Positions 31,437-40,694 of a stretch of DNA of 64,000 bases are shown piece after piece. The notes under the pieces were generated by a model. It saw only the letters and a list, made by a program, of their open reading frames with translations, had not been told where the DNA came from and made no database searches. The first letter of the stretch is position 1. Every line of letters starts with the position of its first letter. The position numbers were made by a program, and so were the translations under genes. Source of the DNA: Pantoea sp. Mb-10 (GTDB taxonomy: Bacteria > Pseudomonadota > Gammaproteobacteria > Enterobacterales > Enterobacteriaceae); assembly GCF_021272205.1 (NCBI RefSeq), contig NZ_JAJSDX010000004.1, forward strand, positions 310,001 to 374,000. Reading direction: 5' to 3'.

Positions 31437-32360
31437 ATGACGACGATGAAAACCGATACCCTGTGGGTGCATCTGCATTGGCTCACCGTACTGGCCGAAG
31501 CGGGCAGTTTTACCCGCGCGGCAGAGCGCCTGGACGTGAGCAAGGCGGCAATGAGCCAAAAGATTAAAGAGCTGGAGGAGATGGCCGGCGTGTCGCTGGT
31601 GCAACGCACCACGCGCAGCGTGCGGTTGACCTCGGCGGGCGAAAAACTGGTGGAAGAGTTGCGCGAGCCGTTCGCCCGCATCGCGCAGAGTTTTTTCAGC
31701 GTGCGTGACGAGGCCGGGCCGGTGCGCGGTCTGGTGCGCGTCACCGCGCCGGTGGCCTTTGCCCGGCAGCAGCTGGTGCCGATGCTGGGCGATTTCCTGC
31801 GCGACTACCCGCAGGTGCGGCTGCAGCTGGACGTCACCGACAGGCTGGTGTCGCCCGCCAGCGAGGGCTTCGACCTTGCCATCCGTCACAGCCAGAATCT
31901 CCCCGAAACCTACGTCGCGCTGCCGCTGTGCGAGACGCGCGCGCTGCTGGTGGCGTCACCCGCTTACCTTACGCAGTGCGGCATGCCGGAGACGCCCGAG
32001 GCGCTGGCGCAGCACAACTGCCTGTATTACCCGCGCGGGCTGGAGGCGCCGCAGTGGCGTTTTAGCCGGGTGAACGGCAGCAGTGAAACCGTGCAGGTGC
32101 GCATCGCCGGTAACTTCGCCACCAACAACAGCGAATCGATCCGCGATGCGGCGCTACAGGGCATCGGCATCGCCATGCTGCCTGATTTCAGCGCCCAGGC
32201 GGCGCTGGCGGCAGGCACGCTGCAGCGCGTGCTGCCGCAGTGGCAGGCGGTGGATGCCTTTGCCGATCGGCTGTGGGTGATCCGGCCTTACGCCGCGCAG
32301 GTTCCCCGCGCGGTGACCACCTTTATCCACTGGTTACGCGCGCGCTTTGCGGAGGGGTAA
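31437..32360 (+). CDS. LysR family transcriptional regulator
   Basis: The 307-residue protein has an N-terminal LysR helix-turn-helix (about 10-68, with Ala-Gly-Ser-Phe-Thr-Arg-Ala-Ala-Glu-Arg-Leu and Ser-Gln-Lys-Ile-Lys-Glu-Leu-Glu). A two-lobed effector domain (about 95-300) with the pattern of the CrgA-like subgroup completes it. It is divergent from the tautomerase gene, its likely target. Its 3' end overlaps that of the convergent glycosyltransferase gene by 38 bases. Confidence 0.88.
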   Translation: MTTMKTDTLWVHLHWLTVLAEAGSFTRAAERLDVSKAAMSQKIKELEEMAGVSLVQRTTRSVRLTSAGEKLVEELREPFARIAQSFFSVRDEAGPVRGLVRVTAPVAFARQQLVPMLGDFLRDYPQVRLQLDVTDRLVSPASEGFDLAIRHSQNLPETYVALPLCETRALLVASPAYLTQCGMPETPEALAQHNCLYYPRGLEAPQWRFSRVNGSSETVQVRIAGNFATNNSESIRDAALQGIGIAMLPDFSAQAALAAGTLQRVLPQWQAVDAFADRLWVIRPYAAQVPRAVTTFIHWLRARFAEG

Positions 32361-33351
32361 TCCCGGTTTTAATGGCGTTGCGCTGCGCCTGCATCATCGC
32401 CCCTAGCAGGCTATGGCGGCTGTAGTTGCCGATGCGCAGGTTGAAATCGAGATAACGCCGATCCTCGCCGCTGAGCGCGATCGCCGACGGCGGTGTGGCC
32501 GGTCGCAGGTTGAACAGCACGGCGCGGGCCAGCGTTTCACTGTGCCCGCCGCTCTGCTGCGCATGAAGCCAGACGTTGGCTTCCCCTTTGCGTAGAGAAA
32601 GATTCACCCGGCGATATTCCCGCATGGCGACCTGCTGCGCCAGCGCGCCAAGGTGCCGTTGCGGATCGGCGATCTGCTGCGTTAGCAGGGCAAAGTCGTC
32701 GCGCTTGGTCAGTTCGTGATAATAGTTTTTCGCCCCCAGATGCTTAATGGGCGCGTAGTGCTTTTGCCATTCACGAATAAAAGGATTATTCGGCGCGGCG
32801 GCAATAAACCCACTCTCCATTACCGGCGCCAAATAATTTACGGTGAAAGGCGCGTGGTAATAACCAATCACATCCATGGCGCGAGCTGCGTGCGCGCGAT
32901 GCACCCACGCGAGGTCTTCAAACAATAAGGTATGGCAGTCAATCGCAATACCGCCGTAGCGCAATAACAATTCCAGACGAATCACTTCACTTTTTTGCTG
33001 CGGCGTTAATTGGCTTGATGTAAAAATAAAATCGGGCAGAACTTCTTTTACCGTTCTGCGATTTATTACGTGTACGTCGTGGTCGGCATTATCTTTGCGA
33101 AGCTTCTCAATATTTAATCGCAGCGAAATCGGCAAATATTCATTATCCCAATACATCCAGATTTTCTGCGGGATTGGCGGCAGCGCTTTTTCCGCGCAGA
33201 ACAACACCAGGGTCTCGTCCTCGCCCGGCTCATACTCGGGCGCACAGCATGTAACATATTGCTTTCTTTGGAATAAGGTCTGACTTGTAAACGCGAGACG
33301 TTTCCAACCGTGCCAGAGCGCACGCGCGGGTTCGAGGCGATTTTTATTCAT
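32323..33351 (-). CDS. Capsular-type glycosyltransferase
   Basis: The 342-residue product starts at the ATG at 33351, preceded by AGGTG. The core Pro-Lys-Ile-Trp-Met-Tyr-Trp-Asp-Asn-Glu and Arg-Leu-Glu-Leu-Leu-Leu-Arg-Tyr-Gly-Gly-Ile-Ala-Ile-Asp match the capsular polysaccharide synthesis / GT32-like group. The usual second Asp of the DxD motif is replaced (Asp-Cys-His). No signal peptide or membrane helix. It is a lone gene without polysaccharide neighbours, so acceptor and product are unknown. Confidence 0.78.
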   Translation of the reverse strand: MNKNRLEPARALWHGWKRLAFTSQTLFQRKQYVTCCAPEYEPGEDETLVLFCAEKALPPIPQKIWMYWDNEYLPISLRLNIEKLRKDNADHDVHVINRRTVKEVLPDFIFTSSQLTPQQKSEVIRLELLLRYGGIAIDCHTLLFEDLAWVHRAHAARAMDVIGYYHAPFTVNYLAPVMESGFIAAAPNNPFIREWQKHYAPIKHLGAKNYYHELTKRDDFALLTQQIADPQRHLGALAQQVAMREYRRVNLSLRKGEANVWLHAQQSGGHSETLARAVLFNLRPATPPSAIALSGEDRRYLDFNLRIGNYSRHSLLGAMMQAQRNAIKTGITPPQSARVTSG

Positions 33352-33764
33352 GTTGCACCTGATTATTGTAATTAGGGTGGCAAATTCCCTGATGCTGGCG
33401 TCAAACGCGCCGGGTCTGTCCTTGCGGCTGTGTGTAATACAGACTGACAACAGCTTAATAATGTATTCTGTGCATCATGGCTATGTCTTTTTGTTGCTTT
33501 CAGATAAACCGGATAATGAAGATACCGTTATGAATAAAAATAAATGGGAATAACGTGTTATTCGGCTAACGTTTTTATTTTAAGCCGCCAGGATTAATCC
33601 TAATAAAACGATTAACAGCGGCGTATGCACGCGTATTACGCGGCAAAATCCGCGGCGGCCAGACGTAATCAATCCTGCAATTTTTGCTGGCCTGATAGCC
33701 GATCGTGCCGCATTGTCAGCGGTTAGCTACGCTTAAACCTGCGTATTCAGAAAAAGGAGGCACT
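33352..33764. other. Intergenic region between divergent genes
   Basis: About 410 bases without a convincing gene. The left part is AT-rich and should hold the promoter of the glycosyltransferase. The right end contains the strong AAAGGAGG ribosome binding site of the propeller gene. Confidence 0.45.
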
Positions 33765-34715
33765 ATGTCGCACCCTCATCGTGGCTTACTGGCGGTAGAC
33801 CGGCAGGGCAATCGCGTCTTGTTTCTGCATCCAGAAACCTTTGCTATTCAGCAGGTGCTTAACGCGCTGCCGCCGCGCCCGCAGCAGTTGCTAATGCTGC
33901 CCGCGATGGAGAAGGCCTATGTCACCTTAACGCATGATGATCCGCATCATGCCGCGTCGTCCGGGCGCCACGGTCTGGCCATTATCGATTTGCGCGCGCG
34001 TGATGTGGTGGGATTTGTCGATTTAACGCCGCTGCGCGGGCCGCACAGCGGCCAGCTAGGCCGCGACGGTAAAGTCTATTTCTGCTGTGAAGGCAGCGCA
34101 GCGGTGGCCGTGATCGATCCGCTGACCGATCGGCTGGAAAAAATCATTCCGCTGCCCGCGCATCATGCGCACCGGCTAAGCCTCTCGCCCAGCGGACGCA
34201 AACTGTTTACTGAAAATCACGCAGACGCCAGCATCACGGTGCTGGATCTGTGCGAAGCGGAAGGGCGCATTATCGATAACATTCTGCTGGCGGGGCCGAT
34301 CGCCGGGATCGCCGCCTCGCCCAAGCATCCCTATTTGGTGGCGTGTGCGGCAGATGCGCCGCAGCTCTACGTGGTGGATCGTCAAAGCCACCGCGTGCGC
34401 CAGCGTATTTTGCTGAAGGGGCATCAGCAGCCCTGCCACCAAGTACGCTTTAGCGCGAACGGCGATCGGCTGGTAGCGATCGGCGCCGGTGAACCCGTGG
34501 TCACACTCTTCGACGACCTGCTCAATCCGCTGGGCGACGTTGAGGTGGCAAACCCGCCCAGCGAAGGCTGTTTCAGTGAAGACAACCGCACGCTGCTGAT
34601 CGCCCATGAAGAGGCGGGCGCGCTGAGCGTTGTCGATCTCGCTCTGATGAAGGTGATCGCGGTACCGCAGGCGGGCGCGGGCTGCGACGCACTGAGCTAC
34701 TTTAGCCTGCACTGA
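33765..34715 (+). CDS. YncE-like beta-propeller protein
   Basis: The 316-residue product starts at the ATG at 33765 behind a perfect AAAGGAGG at 5 bases. Repeating blade patterns (Gly-Leu-Ala-Ile-Ile-Asp-Leu, Val-Ala-Val-Ile-Asp-Pro, Ile-Thr-Val-Leu-Asp-Leu, Leu-Tyr-Val-Val-Asp, Leu-Ser-Val-Val-Asp-Leu) about 45 residues apart show a seven-bladed propeller of the YVTN/YncE type. There is no signal peptide, so it is cytoplasmic unlike E. coli YncE. Function unknown; possibly a lactonase-like or scaffold protein. Confidence 0.78.
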   Translation: MSHPHRGLLAVDRQGNRVLFLHPETFAIQQVLNALPPRPQQLLMLPAMEKAYVTLTHDDPHHAASSGRHGLAIIDLRARDVVGFVDLTPLRGPHSGQLGRDGKVYFCCEGSAAVAVIDPLTDRLEKIIPLPAHHAHRLSLSPSGRKLFTENHADASITVLDLCEAEGRIIDNILLAGPIAGIAASPKHPYLVACAADAPQLYVVDRQSHRVRQRILLKGHQQPCHQVRFSANGDRLVAIGAGEPVVTLFDDLLNPLGDVEVANPPSEGCFSEDNRTLLIAHEEAGALSVVDLALMKVIAVPQAGAGCDALSYFSLH

Positions 34716-35259
34716 CGCGGGCGTTTTGCGCTGCGTCGCGCCCGGCCACCCGGCGCAGCGTTGTCCACGTGTCATAAAAACTTAACCACAGTGTGGCAAA
34801 AAAAGCGCGATGCGATTGCGCATCAGAAAGGGGTAATGATAAGTATTATTGCTTAGTCACACCCCGCATCTAATCGCCATCAACAGTGTATTTCATTTAG
34901 GCTACTGATTAATAAGTCTTTATTTTTAACTGCGTAATTTGCGCATAAAAATTAGGCATTATTTTGCCTCGCCTGCTTGATTTATCTACGCGCGTAGATA
35001 GACTGTAGGGACAGTGATAACTCACGGTGCCACAGACGTTACCGGGCATGCGATGGCGTAGTTTCATTTGCCGTGTTAATGCGATCGATGAATTTAACAT
35101 CGACAAACAGCGGCAAAGCAGCGAATTCCAACACCAGGGAATTCATTAACTTCATCCAGTTTGCCTTACGAACGTCGCCACCGGGGAGTTCCGCTTGTTG
35201 TGAGGGAACCGACCCACGGATGGGCGTTTACTGTATTTACTTCTCTCAGGGACACGGTT
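34716..35259. other. Long intergenic region upstream of the MFS gene
   Basis: About 540 bases without a gene. It contains GATGCG-ATTG-CGCATC at 34809-34824 and an 18-base perfect palindrome at 34983-35000 (listed separately). Two or more promoters could be present; none is clear enough to place. Confidence 0.5.
34983..35000. promoter_or_regulatory. 18-base palindromic operator candidate
   Basis: TATCTACGCGCGTAGATA is a perfect palindrome with a central CG, the centre typical of LacI-family operators. It lies about 260 bases upstream of the MFS gene, whose operon includes a LacI regulator. Confidence 0.5.
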
Positions 35260-36648
35260 ATGACGGTTCAACGCTCCGTTACGCAACACGCTGCAGCCAC
35301 CTCCGCCGCCGACGCGCGGCTCGAAACACCTGCCGGACGCCAGGATTTTTGGCGTGCCACCTTCTCCTGCTGGCTCGGTACCGCGATGGAATACGCGGAT
35401 TTTGCCCTCTATGGTCTGGCCGCAGGCATTATCTTCGGCGATGTCTTTTTCCCCAATGCAACTCCCGCAATGGCGCTGCTCTCCAGCTTTGCCACCTGGT
35501 CTGTGGGCTTTATTGCGCGGCCAATCGGCGCGCTGCTGTTTGGCTGGATCGGCGATCGCAAGGGGCGGAAAGTGGTGATGATCAGCACCATCATCCTGAT
35601 GGGCGCCTCCACTACGCTTATCGGCCTGATTCCTTCCTACGCGACAATCGGCGTGTGGGCACCCGCGTGCCTGGTGCTGCTGCGCTTTACCCAAGGGCTG
35701 GGCGCGGGGGCGGAACTCTCCGGCGGCACGGTGATGCTGGGCGAATATGCGCCAGTAGCACGGCGCGGGCTGGTTTCCTCGGTGATTGCGCTCGGTTCTA
35801 ACAGCGGCACGCTGATCGCCTCGCTGGTGTGGCTCGCGGTGATCCAGATGGATAAAACCACGCTGCTGGCCTGGGGCTGGCGCATCCCGTTTCTCAGCAG
35901 CGTGCTGATCGCGGCCGTTGCGCTGTGGATCCGCCGTCATCTGCGCGAAACGCCGGTGTTTGAGCGTCAGCAGGCTGAATTGCAGGCGGCGCGCAGCGCC
36001 ACGCTGCAAGAGGCGCAGCGCGCGCACGACACGCGCGGTTTCTGGCAGCGCAGCCGCGCGTTCTGGACCATGGTCGGCCTGCGCATTGGCGAAAATGGCC
36101 CCTCTTATTTGGCACAGGGCTTTATTGTGGGTTATGTCGCCAAGGTGCTGATGATCGATAAGTCGGTGCCCACCACGGCGGTATTTATTGCCTCGCTGCT
36201 GGGCTTTTTGATCATTCCTTTTGCCGGTTGGCTCTCCGACCGTATCGGCCGCCGCGTGACCTACCGGGGATTCTGCCTGCTGCTGATGATCTACGCCTGG
36301 CCTGCCTTCTCGCTCATGGACAGCCGCGATCCCACCACGGTTATCGCCGTGATGGTGGTCGGCATGGCGCTGGCCTCGCTGGGGATTTTTGGCGTGCAGG
36401 CGGCCTGGGGCGTAGAGATGTTTGGCGTGAAGCACCGCTACACCAAAATGGCGGTGGCGAAAGAGCTGGGATCGATCCTCTCTGGCGGCACGGCACCGCT
36501 GGTGGCCTCGGCGCTCCTGGCCTACACCGGGCACTGGTGGGCTATCGCCGTGTACTTCACGCTGATGGCCAGCATCGGTTTTTTGACCACATTTGTGGCA
36601 CCGGAAACGCGCGGGCGCGATTTAAACCTGCCGGAAGACGCGATTTAA
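35260..36648 (+). CDS. MFS transporter of the metabolite:H+ symporter type
   Basis: The 462-residue product starts at the ATG at 35260. It has twelve expected membrane segments and the MHS signature between TM2 and TM3 (Gly-Trp-Ile-Gly-Asp-Arg-Lys-Gly-Arg-Lys) with the early Gly-Thr-Ala-Met-Glu-Tyr-Ala-Asp-Phe segment. MHS transporters take up sugars, organic acids or aromatic acids with protons. It is followed by a LacI regulator and a nucleoside hydrolase, so a nucleoside or sugar substrate is plausible. A hairpin lies between it and the regulator gene. Confidence 0.85.
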   Translation: MTVQRSVTQHAAATSAADARLETPAGRQDFWRATFSCWLGTAMEYADFALYGLAAGIIFGDVFFPNATPAMALLSSFATWSVGFIARPIGALLFGWIGDRKGRKVVMISTIILMGASTTLIGLIPSYATIGVWAPACLVLLRFTQGLGAGAELSGGTVMLGEYAPVARRGLVSSVIALGSNSGTLIASLVWLAVIQMDKTTLLAWGWRIPFLSSVLIAAVALWIRRHLRETPVFERQQAELQAARSATLQEAQRAHDTRGFWQRSRAFWTMVGLRIGENGPSYLAQGFIVGYVAKVLMIDKSVPTTAVFIASLLGFLIIPFAGWLSDRIGRRVTYRGFCLLLMIYAWPAFSLMDSRDPTTVIAVMVVGMALASLGIFGVQAAWGVEMFGVKHRYTKMAVAKELGSILSGGTAPLVASALLAYTGHWWAIAVYFTLMASIGFLTTFVAPETRGRDLNLPEDAI

Positions 36649-36672
36649 GCCACAGCGCCCACACTTATTCTC

Positions 36673-36700
36673 GCCACCGGGTCGCAGCTCGACCGGTGGC
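36673..36700 (+). terminator. Hairpin after the MFS gene
   Basis: GCCACCGG(G)TC pairs with GACCGGTGGC, with one bulged G and a 7-base loop. No T run follows, and the next gene starts 4 bases later. It may attenuate rather than stop transcription into the LacI gene. Confidence 0.5.
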
Positions 36701-36703
36701 CCC

Positions 36704-37762
36704 ATGCACAAGCAGGAGGCAAAGGCATTGGCGAAATCCCCCAGCGGCAATGTCACGCGCAGCGATGTTGCCAGGCTCGCTGGCACGTCAGTGGCCGTGG
36801 TGAGCTATGTGATCAACAATGGCCCGCGCCCGGTGGCAGAAGCCACGCGTCAGCGTGTGCTGGAGGCGATCAAAGAGACCGGCTATCGGCCTAACGCCGT
36901 GGCGCGCGCCCTGGCTTCCGGCAGCACCAAGACCTTTGGCTTAGTGGTGCCGAACATCAACAATCCGTTTGTCGCCTCAATGGCCCATATGCTGCTGCAG
37001 GAGTCACTGAATCACGGTCACGTGATGCTGCTGGGCGATGCGGGCGACGACCGCCAGCGCGAGCTGGAGCTGATTCAAGGGCTTTTGAACCGTCAGGTTG
37101 ACGGGCTGTTCTATACCAGCGTGGATCGCCACCCGTACATCGATCTGATTCAGGCCAGCGGTACGCCGCTGGTGATGCTGGATCGCGTGGAGCCGCGTCC
37201 CGGCGTCAGTATGCTGCGGGTGAATGAACGCGACGCGGCGCGGCAGGTCACCGCGCATTTGCTCAGCCACGGCTATCAGCAGGTGGGGATGATCAGTGGA
37301 CCGTCACACATGTTCAACGCGCAGGATCGTATTCACGGCTGGCGCGATGCCATGGCAGCGTACGGATTGCTGGTGGATGAGGCGCTGATTTTCCCCGCCA
37401 GCTATTCGCGTCAGGGCGGCTTCGATGCCGCCCAGCGCATGATCGCCAGCGGACGCATGCCGCGCGCGCTGTTTACCAGCAATGAAGGGCAGGCGATTGG
37501 CTGTATTCGGGCGCTGGCTGAACACGGTTTACGCGTGCCGCAGGATGTGGCGCTGGTGTGTTTTAACGGGACCGACCAGTCGAGCTTTCACGTGCCGAGG
37601 CTCACCACCGTGCGTCAGCCGCTGCGTGACATGGCGCGCTGCGCGATCCACATGTTGAAAAACAGCGGTGGCGACGCCCGTGTCGCTGAATTTCCGCATC
37701 AGCTGGAAATCGGCGAGTCGTGCGGCTGCCGGCCTGCCGAAAATAAAACGATAACACAATGA
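36704..37762 (+). CDS. LacI family transcriptional regulator
   Basis: The 352-residue protein has a LacI helix-turn-helix (about 18-68: Val-Thr-Arg-Ser-Asp-Val-Ala-Arg-Leu-Ala-Gly-Thr-Ser, then Tyr-Val-Ile-Asn) with the hinge Ala-Arg-Ala-Leu-Ala-Ser-Gly-Ser. A periplasmic-binding-protein-like effector domain follows. Its TGA overlaps the ATG of the nucleoside hydrolase by 4 bases, so the two are coupled. It most likely senses a nucleoside or ribose compound and controls this cluster, perhaps through the palindrome at 34983-35000. Confidence 0.88.
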   Translation: MHKQEAKALAKSPSGNVTRSDVARLAGTSVAVVSYVINNGPRPVAEATRQRVLEAIKETGYRPNAVARALASGSTKTFGLVVPNINNPFVASMAHMLLQESLNHGHVMLLGDAGDDRQRELELIQGLLNRQVDGLFYTSVDRHPYIDLIQASGTPLVMLDRVEPRPGVSMLRVNERDAARQVTAHLLSHGYQQVGMISGPSHMFNAQDRIHGWRDAMAAYGLLVDEALIFPASYSRQGGFDAAQRMIASGRMPRALFTSNEGQAIGCIRALAEHGLRVPQDVALVCFNGTDQSSFHVPRLTTVRQPLRDMARCAIHMLKNSGGDARVAEFPHQLEIGESCGCRPAENKTITQ

Positions 37763-38742
37763 AAAGACTGATTATTGATTGCGATCCCGGCAACGGTATA
37801 CCCGGCGCGAACACCGATGACGGCCTGGCGTTGGCGCTGGCACTGGCCGCGCCTTCACTTAACGTCGAGCTGGTCACCACCGTGACGGGCAATACGCCGA
37901 GCGCCGTGGGCGTGCGGGTGGTAAAAGATCTGTTTCGCCGTCTTGGCTGCACGGTGCCGGTGGTGCAGGGCGCGTTACAGGCGCTGCGCGAAGATCCGGC
38001 CCCCTGGCGCGCGCGGCTCGATGGCGTACTTGACGATTCGCTTAGCGCGCTGTGGCGCGGGGTGCGTGAGCCTGAACCCGTGGCGGCGGACGGCTACGAT
38101 GCGGCCGGCGCGATGGGGCAGCTCATTTGCGATCATCCCGGCGAGTTTACGCTGGTGGCGATTGGCCCGCTGACCAACGTGGCGCTGGCGCTGCAGCGCT
38201 ATCCGCAGATGGCGGACGCCGTGGCGGAGATCGTCATCATGGGCGGTGTGTTTGCGCTGGATGATTACATCAAAGACACCAACTTTGGCCTGGATCCGGA
38301 GGCAGCGCATCAGGTGTTGCACAGCGGCGCCACCATTACGCTGGTGCCCATGGATGCCACGACGCAGACGCTGATGACGCATCAGGACCTGCAGCGCCTG
38401 ACGGTCAGCGATCATCCGCTGTCGCAGTTTGTGCGCGACACGCTGCGACCGTGGATCGACTATTCAATCCGCACGCGCCATCTGCCGGGATGCTGGATCC
38501 ACGATGCGCTGGTGGTGGCCTGGCTGCTGAATCAGCGCGTGGCAGACGGTGTGGATTACTGTGTCGATATTGAACTGCGCCCTGGCGCCACGCGCGGCAA
38601 AAGTTGGCGCTATCGTCCACCGCTGCGCCTTGACGTGGGCATTCCCCCGGACGCGGGCGCGCTGGTACACGTGATGCAATGCGTCAATAATCCCCTGCTG
38701 CTGTCGCTGATCGAACAGGCGCTGAACGACTATACGGGCTAA
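37759..38742 (+). CDS. Nucleoside hydrolase
   Basis: The 327-residue product has the family fingerprint near its start, Ile-Ile-Asp-Cys-Asp-Pro-Gly and Thr-Asp-Asp-Gly-Leu-Ala. Here four to five residues more than usual lie between the two Asp pairs. The catalytic His is in Trp-Ile-His-Asp-Ala-Leu near residue 250, and Gly-Pro-Leu-Thr-Asn-Val-Ala is present. It cleaves ribonucleosides to base plus ribose in the cytoplasm. Coupled to the LacI gene and flanked by two MFS genes. Specificity (purine, pyrimidine or both) not predictable. Confidence 0.88.
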   Translation: MKRLIIDCDPGNGIPGANTDDGLALALALAAPSLNVELVTTVTGNTPSAVGVRVVKDLFRRLGCTVPVVQGALQALREDPAPWRARLDGVLDDSLSALWRGVREPEPVAADGYDAAGAMGQLICDHPGEFTLVAIGPLTNVALALQRYPQMADAVAEIVIMGGVFALDDYIKDTNFGLDPEAAHQVLHSGATITLVPMDATTQTLMTHQDLQRLTVSDHPLSQFVRDTLRPWIDYSIRTRHLPGCWIHDALVVAWLLNQRVADGVDYCVDIELRPGATRGKSWRYRPPLRLDVGIPPDAGALVHVMQCVNNPLLLSLIEQALNDYTG

Positions 38743-38936
38743 CCCTGCGCTTGCGGGCGTGTGCCGCGACACGCCTGCTTACAGCCCGAATCACTCGCTG
38801 ACAATTCCCGCCGCGCTTCCCGACGCTAACGTGCTATATACAAAGAGTTAACAAAATAATAACCAGCGTAACCATTCGCTGGGTAATGTTCCCTTTGTGC
38901 CGGATCCTCGCCGACACCTCAGACAGGAAACCCCCC

Positions 38937-40157
38937 ATGCTCAACTGGACTTCAACCCAGCGCAACGTGGCGTTTGCCAGCTTCGCCAGTTGGACGCTGG
39001 ATGCGTTCGACTTCTTTATTTTGGTGTTTGTACTCAGTGACTTAGCGACCTACTTCTCCACCAGCGTGTCCGACGTCTCGGTGGCGATTATGCTGACGCT
39101 GGCGGTCAGGCCGCTGGGCGCGCTGCTGTTTGGTCGGCTGGCCGAAAAATACGGTCGCCGCCCGATCTTAATGCTCAATATCGTGATGTTTTCGCTGTTT
39201 GAGCTGCTGTCGGCGTGGTCGCCGACGTTCAGCGCGTTTCTCGCGTTTCGCATCATTTACGGCGTGGCGATGGGCGGCATCTGGGGCGTGGCCTCTTCGC
39301 TGGCGATGGAAACCATTCCCGATCGCTCGCGCGGGCTGATGTCCGGTATTTTTCAGGCGGGCTATCCCTGCGGGTACCTGCTGGCCTCGGTGGTGTTTGG
39401 GCTGTTCTTCTCCCACGTCGGGTGGCGCGGCATGTTCTTGATTGGGGCGCTGCCGATCCTGCTGCTGCCGTTTATCTGGTTCAAAGTGCCGGAGTCACCG
39501 GTGTGGCTGGCGGCGCGCGAGCGCAAAGAGAGCAGCGCGCTGCTGCCGATCATCAAACAGCACTGGAAATTATGCATTTACATGGTGCTGCTGATGGCCT
39601 GCTTTAACTTCTTCAGCCACGGCACGCAGGATCTCTATCCCACGTTCTTGAAAGTGCAGCATCAATTTGACCCGCACACGGTGAGCATTATCGCCATCAG
39701 CTACAACATCGCCGCCATGCTGGGGGGCATCACCTTTGGCACGCTGTCGGAGCGCATTGGCCGCAAGCGCGCGATTATACTGGCATCGCTGTTGGCGCTG
39801 CCGGTGCTGCCGCTGTGGGCGTTCTCCAGCGGTTCCTGGATGATTGGCCTGGGCGCCTTTTTAATGCAGTTCATGGTGCAGGGCGCGTGGGGCGTGGTGC
39901 CAACCTATCTCACCGAACTGGTGCCCGCCAATGCGCGCGCGGTGCTGCCGGGCTTTGTGTACCAGCTGGGGAATTTGCTGGCGTCGGTGAACGCCACTCT
40001 GCAGTCACGCATTGCCGAAGCGCATGGGGGGAACTACGGCTTGGGCATGGCCATCGTGGCGGGCACGGTGGCGGTGCTGATCAGTGTGTTTGTGGCCTTT
40101 GGGCGGGAGACGCGCGGCATCACCCTTACCGGTACCGCCGCGCGCGAGACGCGCTAA
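38937..40157 (+). CDS. MFS transporter (sialate/lactate symporter-like)
   Basis: The 406-residue product starts at the ATG at 38937 with CAGGA upstream. It has about twelve membrane segments, the MFS motif Gly-Arg-Leu-Ala-Glu-Lys-Tyr-Gly-Arg-Arg after TM2, and the early Trp-Thr-Leu-Asp-Ala-Phe-Asp-Phe-Phe segment of the SHS group (lactate, pyruvate or sialic acid with protons). Its 3' end overlaps that of the convergent YbaK-like gene by 4 bases. It may belong to the nucleoside/carboxylate cluster; a gap of about 190 bases suggests its own promoter. Confidence 0.83.
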   Translation: MLNWTSTQRNVAFASFASWTLDAFDFFILVFVLSDLATYFSTSVSDVSVAIMLTLAVRPLGALLFGRLAEKYGRRPILMLNIVMFSLFELLSAWSPTFSAFLAFRIIYGVAMGGIWGVASSLAMETIPDRSRGLMSGIFQAGYPCGYLLASVVFGLFFSHVGWRGMFLIGALPILLLPFIWFKVPESPVWLAARERKESSALLPIIKQHWKLCIYMVLLMACFNFFSHGTQDLYPTFLKVQHQFDPHTVSIIAISYNIAAMLGGITFGTLSERIGRKRAIILASLLALPVLPLWAFSSGSWMIGLGAFLMQFMVQGAWGVVPTYLTELVPANARAVLPGFVYQLGNLLASVNATLQSRIAEAHGGNYGLGMAIVAGTVAVLISVFVAFGRETRGITLTGTAARETR

Positions 40158-40618
40158 GGCGTTTCACAGACGTCAATCCACGTGGCCGCCGTAAGGTCGG
40201 CCATGCGCTGCGGCGTAATGCGCACCGCACTGAAGATGGAGCCGGCGGCGGGCAGCACTTCATCAAACTGGCGCAGCGAAACATCACAGTAGACGGTCAG
40301 CGGCGTTTCCAACCCAAACGGGCAGACGCCGCCGACCGGATGCCCGGTCCAATTCACCACCTCATCCACGCTTAACATCCGCGCTTTGCTGCCCAGCGCG
40401 GCTTTCAGCTTGCGGTTATCGAGGCGTGCGTCGCCGCGCGTAACAATAAGCACGACGCTACCTTTCACTTTTAGCGACAGCGTTTTAGCGATTTGCCCCG
40501 GCGTCACGCCGTGTACGCGCGCGGCCTGCTCCACGGTGGCAGTGCTCTGCGGCATCTCAATGATGGCGATATCCGGTGCATGTTCGGCAAAGAAGTGCCG
40601 TACCGACTCCAGGCTCAT
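40154..40618 (-). CDS. YbaK/EbsC family aminoacyl-tRNA deacylase
   Basis: The 154-residue protein has the family pattern: Thr-Val-Glu-Gln-Ala-Ala near 28-33, the conserved Lys in Gln-Ile-Ala-Lys-Thr-Leu, Gly-Asp-Ala-Arg-Leu-Asp, and Gly-His-Pro-Val-Gly-Gly-Val-Cys-Pro-Phe-Gly. These proteins remove wrongly attached amino acids from tRNA in trans, typically Cys, Ala or Ser from tRNA-Pro. Its tRNA target is not clear from the sequence. Confidence 0.87.
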   Translation of the reverse strand: MSLESVRHFFAEHAPDIAIIEMPQSTATVEQAARVHGVTPGQIAKTLSLKVKGSVVLIVTRGDARLDNRKLKAALGSKARMLSVDEVVNWTGHPVGGVCPFGLETPLTVYCDVSLRQFDEVLPAAGSIFSAVRITPQRMADLTAATWIDVCETP

Positions 40619-40694
40619 AATCGTCTCCGAAAAAAAAGGAGCCTAAAGCTGCCATACGGCAAAAAAAGTGTAAACGAGAGAAAGGCGCAATCTG

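Noticed and set aside
33350..33553. 67-codon plus-strand frame in the intergenic region
   Set aside because: AT-rich, starts inside the divergent gene's leader, no ribosome binding site or recognisable pattern.
35152..36534. Long minus-strand open frame opposite the MFS gene
   Set aside because: It is a shadow caused by high GC and codon bias; His/Arg/Gln/Ala-rich with no motif.
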